From the NCBI GenBank assembly GCA_045599385.1, contig JAZRVW010000074.1, forward strand, positions 1 to 15,437: DNA of 15,437 nucleotides, written 5' to 3'. The translations under genes and the position numbers were made by a program. Below are positions 14,057 to 15,437 of the stretch, one piece after another; position 1 is the stretch's first letter, and every line of letters begins with the position of its first letter. This stretch comes from F23-B02 sp045599385. Lineage in GTDB: Bacteria > Bacillota > Clostridia > Oscillospirales > Oscillospiraceae. The notes under the pieces are model-generated. The model ran no database searches. It saw nothing but the letters and a program-made list of their open reading frames with translations, and was not told the DNA's origin.

Positions 14057-15437
14057 TGGATTCAGCAAAACGCTTTCTTAAGTCGTCGGCAATATATTTT
14101 GCCGGTAACGTGCTTACAAAAGTAATATCGTTTTTCCTGCTGCCCATATATACTGCAAGGATTGCCACGGGTGAGATGGGTTATTACGACACCTCCGTGT
14201 CCTACCTGAACATCATCGTACCCGTCATCTGCATGGAAATATGGTCGGGCATCATGCGCTATATCTTCGACTACAAGGACGAAGAGGGCAAGTACAAGGC
14301 AGTCTTTAACGGCATGGTCATCTTCACCGCGTCCTTCGTGCTGTACACCCTGATTTTCGTGGGGCTCGGGGTATTCTCGGATATCAGCTATCTGCTGTTT
14401 ATCTACTTCTACGGCCTGTTCACCATGCTGCAGAACATCTACTCCTACATCTCGCGCGCACTGGGCTTCAACACCGTGTTTGCGGTATCGGGCATTATAG
14501 GAAGTCTTGTAAACTCTCTGTCGAACATTGTCATGATTCTCTGCTTCGGCATGACTATTGACTCTCTGTACCTTGCCATGATAATCGGCTTTGCGGTGCA
14601 GATAGTCATCATGGAAAGCAGGATCCATCTTTTCAGAAAGCTGAAATTCAGCCTTTACGACAGCGCGATTGTAAAGAGCATGGTGAAGTTTTCCCTGCCT
14701 CTCTGCCTCAACTCCGCAAGCTTCTGGTTTCTGTCGGGCTATAACCGCGTTGCCGTCACAAACGTTCTCGGTCTTGAGGCAAACGGACTTTATGCCGCGG
14801 CAGGCAAATTCACCTACGCCCTGACGCTCGTTTCAATCTGCTTCAACATGGCATGGCAGGAGCTTGCCTATTCCAAGGGCAACGACGAAAGCAAGTCGGA
14901 GCTTTATTCCACCGCCTCAAACTACTACATCAAGTTCCTTGCAGTCGGAAGTATTCTGTTTCTCCCAGCAATACAGCTTGTGTTCCCCTTCTTCATAAGG
15001 GGCGACTACCGCGACTGCTTCGGGCTTATTCCCCTTTACATTCTCGCAACGGGTGTAAGCATTTTCAGCACTTTCCAGGGAAATATCTTCGGGGCGGAGA
15101 AGAAAACCGGAACGATTTTTCTTTCCACCTTCACCGCCGCCGTGTGCAACGTGCTCTGCTTCCATCTGCTTGTGGGAGGGCTCGGCATTCAGGCGGCAAA
15201 CGTTGCCCTGCTTCTCGGCTTCACCGTGAATGTCATTATCCGCAATTATATGCTCCGCAAAACCGTGCATATCCGTGTTGACTTTGTGTTTTTAATCGGC
15301 GCGCTTATCGTCTTTGCGGCGGCAAGCTGGGTTTATATGACAAACAATGTGTGGCTGAATATCGGCTTTGCCGTGCTTGTGTGCATTGCTTCCCTCTTCA
15401 TCTTCCGCGACCTTATTAAAAAGGCAATGGAAATAAT
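14056..15437 (+). CDS. Wzx-type polysaccharide flippase (3' partial)
   Basis: Membrane protein of the MATE/MVF-like polysaccharide transporter group (PF01943/PF13440 type), which flips lipid-linked oligosaccharides across the cytoplasmic membrane. The frame runs without a stop for 460 codons to the window edge, so only a short C-terminus is likely missing. It begins MDSAKRFLKSSAIYFAGNVL and continues with about a dozen hydrophobic segments; FSLPLCLNSASFWFLSGYNR near 214-233 matches the mid-protein repeat start (P-x10-15-D/N-R) usual for this family. The ATG shares one base with the licD-like stop (TAATG), with GAGG at 14045-14048. Its presence with a Wzy/ligase-like protein points to a Wzx/Wzy-style export route. 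Confidence 0.85.
   Translation, partial: MDSAKRFLKSSAIYFAGNVLTKVISFFLLPIYTARIATGEMGYYDTSVSYLNIIVPVICMEIWSGIMRYIFDYKDEEGKYKAVFNGMVIFTASFVLYTLIFVGLGVFSDISYLLFIYFYGLFTMLQNIYSYISRALGFNTVFAVSGIIGSLVNSLSNIVMILCFGMTIDSLYLAMIIGFAVQIVIMESRIHLFRKLKFSLYDSAIVKSMVKFSLPLCLNSASFWFLSGYNRVAVTNVLGLEANGLYAAAGKFTYALTLVSICFNMAWQELAYSKGNDESKSELYSTASNYYIKFLAVGSILFLPAIQLVFPFFIRGDYRDCFGLIPLYILATGVSIFSTFQGNIFGAEKKTGTIFLSTFTAAVCNVLCFHLLVGGLGIQAANVALLLGFTVNVIIRNYMLRKTVHIRVDFVFLIGALIVFAAASWVYMTNNVWLNIGFAVLVCIASLFIFRDLIKKAMEI

Noticed and set aside
13109..14068. 319-codon minus-strand frame opposite the LicD gene
   Set aside because: The plus strand has the unmistakable LicD signature; the antisense product has no motif.

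Overview
The window looks like chromosomal DNA from a low-to-mid GC, Gram-positive-type anaerobe, most likely a gut Clostridia member of the Oscillospiraceae/Ruminococcaceae kind. This is inferred from the complete ECF vitamin-type transporter, strong GGAGG ribosome binding sites, TTG starts, a textbook sigma-A promoter and the anaerobic GlpA/GlpB-like/DUF1667 flavoprotein set. No rRNA, tRNA, CRISPR, IS or phage sequence was seen, and no marker fixes the species.

Layout. (1) Positions 1-3591, plus strand: an operon for an energy-coupling-factor (ECF) importer, ecfA1 (5' end outside the window), ecfA2, ecfT and an S component, followed by a class I SAM methyltransferase. The substrate is not readable from the sequence. 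(2) Positions 3573-3608: a strong hairpin with T/A runs on both sides, a shared bidirectional terminator between converging operons. (3) Positions 3622-10305, minus strand: a tightly packed five-gene operon transcribed from a near-consensus promoter at 10329-10357. In transcription order it encodes a GlpA-like FAD dehydrogenase with an N-terminal BON-like domain and a C-terminal BFD-type [2Fe-2S] domain, a GlpB-like FAD/NAD oxidoreductase, a small Cys-rich DUF1667 protein, an FGGY kinase and an FAD enzyme strikingly similar to alkyl-DHAP synthase (AGPS). (4) Positions 10321-10447: a short AT-rich divergent promoter region. (5) Positions 10448-15437, plus strand: a surface-polysaccharide operon with an O-antigen-ligase-like membrane protein, a GT-B glycosyltransferase, a LicD-family phosphotransferase and a Wzx-type flippase that runs off the window.

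How the parts may work together. The minus-strand operon has the logic kinase, then polyol-phosphate dehydrogenase that passes electrons through two flavins and Fe-S centres, plus a DHAP-ester-type flavoenzyme. The first four genes fit glycerol or a glycerol-like polyol going to its phosphate and then to a DHAP-like ketone. The AGPS-like gene does not fit simple glycerol catabolism and keeps the AGPS catalytic Arg, Tyr and His residues. This operon is the best candidate for an undescribed pathway here. The polysaccharide operon would polymerise or ligate, extend, decorate (phosphocholine or a similar phospho-group) and export a surface glycan.

All family assignments come from reading motifs by eye. 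No database search was run.
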